DNA from: JAEMQF01 sp963775015
GTDB taxonomy: Bacteria; Pseudomonadota; Gammaproteobacteria; Burkholderiales; Burkholderiaceae_C
DNA: 64,000 nt
Assembly (NCBI GenBank): GCA_963775015.1
Contig: CAVZHI010000005.1
Coordinates: 655,332 to 719,331 of the forward strand
Direction of reading: 5' to 3'
How positions within the stretch are numbered: position 1 is the first letter of the stretch; each line of letters starts with the position of its first letter. Shown here one piece after another: positions 53,292 through 64,000 of the stretch. The position numbers were made by a program, and so were the translations under genes. The notes below the pieces were generated by a model, which did not search any database, was not told the DNA's origin, and saw only the letters and a list, made by a program, of their open reading frames with translations.

Positions 53292-54257
53292 ATGAAAAGA
53301 CTGTCCGTCAGGCTCACTTTGCTGACGCTGTGCGCGGTGCTGCCGATGGCGGTGCTGGCGCAGGCCTACCCGAACCGGCCGATCCGCATGATCGTGCCCT
53401 TCCCTCCCGGCGGTGCCGCCGATGTGGCCGCAAGAACCGTGGTGCAGGCGCTCTCGCAGGGCCTCTCCCAACCCGTCATCGTCGACAACCGCGGCGGTGC
53501 CGACGGCGCGATCGCGGGCAACGCCGTGATCGCCGCGCCGCCCGATGGCTACACGCTGCTGTTCGCCACCACCACCGGCCTGAATGCCGCGCCGGTGATG
53601 CGCAAACAGCCACCCTACGACCCGCTCACCGCGTTCACGCCGATCTCGCTGGTGGGCAAGTTCGGCTTCTTCCTGTTCGTGCATGAGAGCCTGCCCGCCA
53701 GGACGGTGCCCGAGTTTCTCGCCTACGTGCGCGCGAATCCGGGCAAGGTCAACTACGGCACGGGCAACGGCACCAGCATCCTCACCACGGCGCAGCTCGC
53801 GCTGGAGGAAAAGCTCGACATGCTGCACGTGCCCTACAAGGGTGACGCACCCGCCACCACCGACCTCATCGCCGGGCGCGTGCAGGTGATGATCGGCACG
53901 CCCGGCAGCGCCATGCCGCAAGTGGCGAGTGGGCGCCTGCGTGTGCTCGCCTCGCTCCTGCCCAGCCGCAGCGCGCTCGCGCCGGACGCACCCACCGCCG
54001 CCGAGGCCGGGCTGCGCGGCCTCACCATTTCGCCCTGGGCGGGCCTGTTCGGACCCGCGGGTTTGCCGCCAGACGTGGTGGAGCGCATCGGCCGCGAGAT
54101 GCGCGTCGTCGCCGCCAACGCGGAAGTGAAAGCCACGCTCGACCGCATCGCCTTCGAAGTGCAGGCGTCGACGCCGCAGGAGATGGCCAGCTTCCTCAAG
54201 GACCAGCTCGAGATCTGGAAGAAGACCGCGAACGCGGTCAACCTCGAGCGCAATTGA
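53292..54257 (+). CDS. Bug/TctC-family tripartite tricarboxylate-binding protein
   Basis: 321 residues with a signal peptide (KRLSVRLTLLTLCAVLPMAV, cleavage near AQA) and the family motifs YPNRPIRMIVPFPPGGAADV, AAPPDGYTLLFATTTGLN, GKVNYGTGNGTS and GVP-region equivalents. It is a periplasmic receptor for carboxylates; TctA/B permease genes are not nearby, as is common for Burkholderiales Bug paralogues. It faces the giant multi-GAF kinase gene with a 9-bp gap. Confidence 0.93.
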   Translation: MKRLSVRLTLLTLCAVLPMAVLAQAYPNRPIRMIVPFPPGGAADVAARTVVQALSQGLSQPVIVDNRGGADGAIAGNAVIAAPPDGYTLLFATTTGLNAAPVMRKQPPYDPLTAFTPISLVGKFGFFLFVHESLPARTVPEFLAYVRANPGKVNYGTGNGTSILTTAQLALEEKLDMLHVPYKGDAPATTDLIAGRVQVMIGTPGSAMPQVASGRLRVLASLLPSRSALAPDAPTAAEAGLRGLTISPWAGLFGPAGLPPDVVERIGREMRVVAANAEVKATLDRIAFEVQASTPQEMASFLKDQLEIWKKTANAVNLERN

Positions 54258-54266
54258 TTCGGGAGC

Positions 54267-62739
<8,473 letters not shown>

Positions 62740-62767
<28 letters not shown>

Positions 62768-63144
62768 GGATTCGATTCTGCCGCATCCATGCCGAGTTGA
62801 ACTGCGTTGCCGCTGCCGGGCAATTCGCCCCGTGCGTTGAAGACCTGCCAGGCGCCGAGCTCGGAGACGATCCAGACCTCCACCGCACCTGCCTCCAGGT
62901 AGAGCCGGGTTTTCAGCGCCATCTCTTCGTCCGTGTTCGAGGGCGAGCGCCCTTCCACGCAGAATTCCGGCGCCACCGGGAACGGCGTGGTGTCGCCGTG
63001 CCGGGCCAGGAACGCGGCAGATGCCCAGGCCACATCGGGGACACGCACGCCCTCCGTTGTGGCGATCGAGCATTCGACCAGCGCTTCACCGCCGAGAAGC
63101 TGCTGGCTCAGCGCAACCGCGATGGCCGCTTGTTCGTGTGACAC
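62740..63144 (-). CDS. Uma2-family (DUF820) nuclease-like protein, 5'-truncated
   Basis: About 134 residues (GTG at 63144; TTG at 63150 is possible). It matches the C-terminal two thirds of Uma2 proteins: EGVRVPDVAWASAAFL, then PEFCVEGRSPSNTDEEMALK and YLEAGAVEVWIVSE, a PD-(D/E)XK-like fold. The usual first 50 or so residues are missing, and upstream sequence in this frame is antisense to the antitoxin gene. The 3' end overlaps the start of the multi-GAF kinase by 28 bp. It may be a remnant or a divergently expressed short protein. Confidence 0.7.
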
Positions 63145-63154
63145 AGCCAAGCCC

Positions 63155-63183
63155 TTGCACAAGGTAGGAATCCCACATAGGAT
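63155..63183 (+). promoter_or_regulatory. Promoter of the AbrB/PIN toxin-antitoxin operon
   Basis: TTGCAC (63155-63160) and TAGGAT (63178-63183) are separated by 17 bases, with the start predicted at about 63190, some 22 bases before the antitoxin ATG. Confidence 0.6.
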
Positions 63184-63189
63184 TCTTAC
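63164..63189. promoter_or_regulatory. Inverted-repeat operator overlapping the TA promoter
   Basis: GTAGGAATCC (63164-63173) and GGATTCTTAC (63180-63189) form an inverted repeat with one mismatch around a 6-bp centre. It covers the spacer and -10, as expected for autoregulation by an AbrB-type antitoxin or its complex with the toxin. Confidence 0.6.
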
Positions 63190-63211
63190 TTCATTCTTCG
63201 GAGCGTACGCC

Positions 63212-63496
63212 ATGCAAGTGTCTGAAAAAGGCCAGGTCACGATCCCCAAGCACATCCGCACCGCGGCGGGCGTGCTGCCAGGGAGCGAGGTGGCGTTCTC
63301 GCTCGAGGCCGGGCGCATCGTCATCAGCAAGGTGGGCAGCGGTCTCAAGGCCGACCGGCGCGAGCAACTTCGCGCGGCGGCCACGCGGGTGCGCAAGAGC
63401 ATGAGTCCGGAGTTTCGACGCATGAGCGCCGATGAGGTGATGGCGTTCCTCAGGCCGGACACAACCGTCCGGGCACCCAAGCGTGGCAAGCGTTGA
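63212..63496 (+). CDS. AbrB/SpoVT-type antitoxin
   Basis: 94 residues. The N-terminal swapped-hairpin DNA-binding domain is clear: MQVSEKGQVTIPKHIRTAAG, PGSEVAFSLEAGRIVISKV. The C-terminal part (SPEFRRMSADEVMAFLR) probably binds the toxin. Its operator-like inverted repeat lies over the promoter. The PIN-toxin gene starts inside its last codons (overlap 63483-63496). Confidence 0.92.
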   Translation: MQVSEKGQVTIPKHIRTAAGVLPGSEVAFSLEAGRIVISKVGSGLKADRREQLRAAATRVRKSMSPEFRRMSADEVMAFLRPDTTVRAPKRGKR

Positions 63497-63923
63497 CCTC
63501 GCGGCGTACGACGGCGGCTCGGGATTCCTGGTCGACAGCAACGTCTGGATCGACTGCACGGACCCATCCAGCCCCTGGCACGACTGGGCCGTCGATCGAC
63601 TGCAGGAGTGCAGCGAGCGCGCGCCGTTGCACGTCAACCTGATCATCTACACCGAGCTGCTGGTGCCCGAGCCGGATGTGGACGCGCTGAATGCGCTGCT
63701 CGACGTGTTCGACACCCAGCGCAGCGCCTTGCCCTGGGAGTGCGCGGCACTGGCCGCCAAGGCGTTCAGCCTTTACCGGCGCCGCGGCGGCGTTCGCCGC
63801 ACACCGTTGCCGGACTTCTTCATCGGCGTCCACGCGGCAATCGCCAACCTCAGCGTGCTGACACGCGACCCCAAACCCTACCGCAGCCACTTTCCCCGCC
63901 TGACGCTCGTTGGGCCGCGCTGA
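63483..63923 (+). CDS. PIN-domain toxin (VapC-like ribonuclease)
   Basis: 146 residues starting at GTG 63483, overlapping the antitoxin gene by 14 bp. PIN signature: FLVDSNVWIDCTDPSSPW with the first acidic residue, NLIIYTELLVPEPDVDA with the glutamate, and TPLPDFFIGVHAAIANLSVL with the C-terminal acidic residue, then TRDPKPYRSHFP. VapC-type toxins are Mg-dependent RNases kept silent by the antitoxin. Full length. Confidence 0.92.
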   Translation: MASVDLAAYDGGSGFLVDSNVWIDCTDPSSPWHDWAVDRLQECSERAPLHVNLIIYTELLVPEPDVDALNALLDVFDTQRSALPWECAALAAKAFSLYRRRGGVRRTPLPDFFIGVHAAIANLSVLTRDPKPYRSHFPRLTLVGPR

Positions 63924-63950
63924 CCTGGTGCGCTGATCTGTCGCGATAGT

Positions 63951-64000
63951 TCACCCGGCACACCGTGCCGTCGCCTGCATCAGCGCCTGCACCAGCGCCT
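63951..64000 (-). CDS. Possible 3' end of a gene continuing beyond the window
   Basis: On the minus strand the last 50 bp read ALVQALMQATARCAG and then a stop at 63951-63953. The codon pattern resembles the surrounding coding DNA, but the fragment is too short to assign. Nothing else is seen between 63924 and 63950. Confidence 0.25.
   Translation of the reverse strand, partial: ALVQALMQATARCAG

Noticed and set aside
63960..64000. Tandem CAGCGCCTGCA repeats at the window edge as a repeat array
   Set aside because: Only two or three short units, explained by repetitive Ala-Leu-Gln coding in a gene running off the window.

Overview
The window is about 64 kb of GC-rich bacterial chromosome. It most likely comes from a betaproteobacterium of the order Burkholderiales. 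This rests on the zapA / 6S RNA / EVE-domain order, a NirB-NirD-NasA nitrate assimilation set beside a fused PP2C phosphatase/kinase, a paa cluster with a TetR-type operator, and a hairpin-rich intergenic repeat of a kind I associate with Comamonadaceae and relatives. No tRNA, rRNA, prophage, CRISPR array or complete insertion sequence was seen.

Layout. 1-2.5 kb: end of a DMT transporter, ZapB-like and ZapA division proteins, 6S RNA, EVE protein, TauE/SafE permease. 2.6-3.7 kb: PAS-GGDEF protein with a degenerate active site. 3.9-12.6 kb: nitrate/nitrite assimilation (narK, PP2C/kinase, nirB, nirD, nasA), with a sigma-54-like promoter in front of nirB. 12.7-16.2 kb: a membrane hybrid histidine kinase facing an RpfF-like DSF-synthase homologue translationally coupled to a haem-oxygenase-like diiron protein; this is the most intriguing locus. 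16.4-23.8 kb: phenylacetate degradation (paaG, paaI, paaK, paaABCDE, paaR) with a promoter/operator upstream of paaG. 23.6-29 kb: M6 protease, lipase, acyltransferase, FAD oxidase, PspC protein. 29.2-33.3 kb: cyclase-ATPase-TPR regulator and a hydrolase. 33.3-37.8 kb: NHEJ pair ligD and ku, with a LysE exporter between them. 37.8-40.4 kb: MerR/TPR protein, DMT transporter, dapD. 40.5-47.6 kb: hybrid kinase coupled to a TRAP-type binding protein, CheB-CheR-PAS fusion, Pal-like lipoprotein. 47.7-54.3 kb: Hsp20, UspA, NDP-forming acyl-CoA synthetase/GNAT, response-regulator cyclase with an Hpt protein, Bug/TctC binding protein. 54.3-62.8 kb: one giant hybrid kinase with about 13 tandem GAF domains. 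62.7-64 kb: 5'-truncated Uma2 and an AbrB/PIN toxin-antitoxin pair.

Two window-wide features affect interpretation. (1) Many conserved genes are split by one-base reading-frame changes while their protein sequence continues intact in another frame (nasA, M6 protease, lipase, cyclase-ATPase, ku, MerR/TPR, Hpt, multi-GAF kinase). I read most of these as sequencing or assembly indels, not gene death. (2) A family of palindromic repeats built around the CATCCCGGCG...CGCCGGGATG core occurs five times. Two copies lie in frame inside the multi-GAF kinase, and two lie inside larger elements that have, or seem to have, terminal inverted repeats (MITE-like).

The window is unusually rich in signalling proteins: three hybrid histidine kinases, two Class III nucleotide cyclases, a GGDEF protein, an Hpt protein, a CheB/CheR fusion and a Ser/Thr kinase-phosphatase. 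This suggests an environmentally versatile organism.
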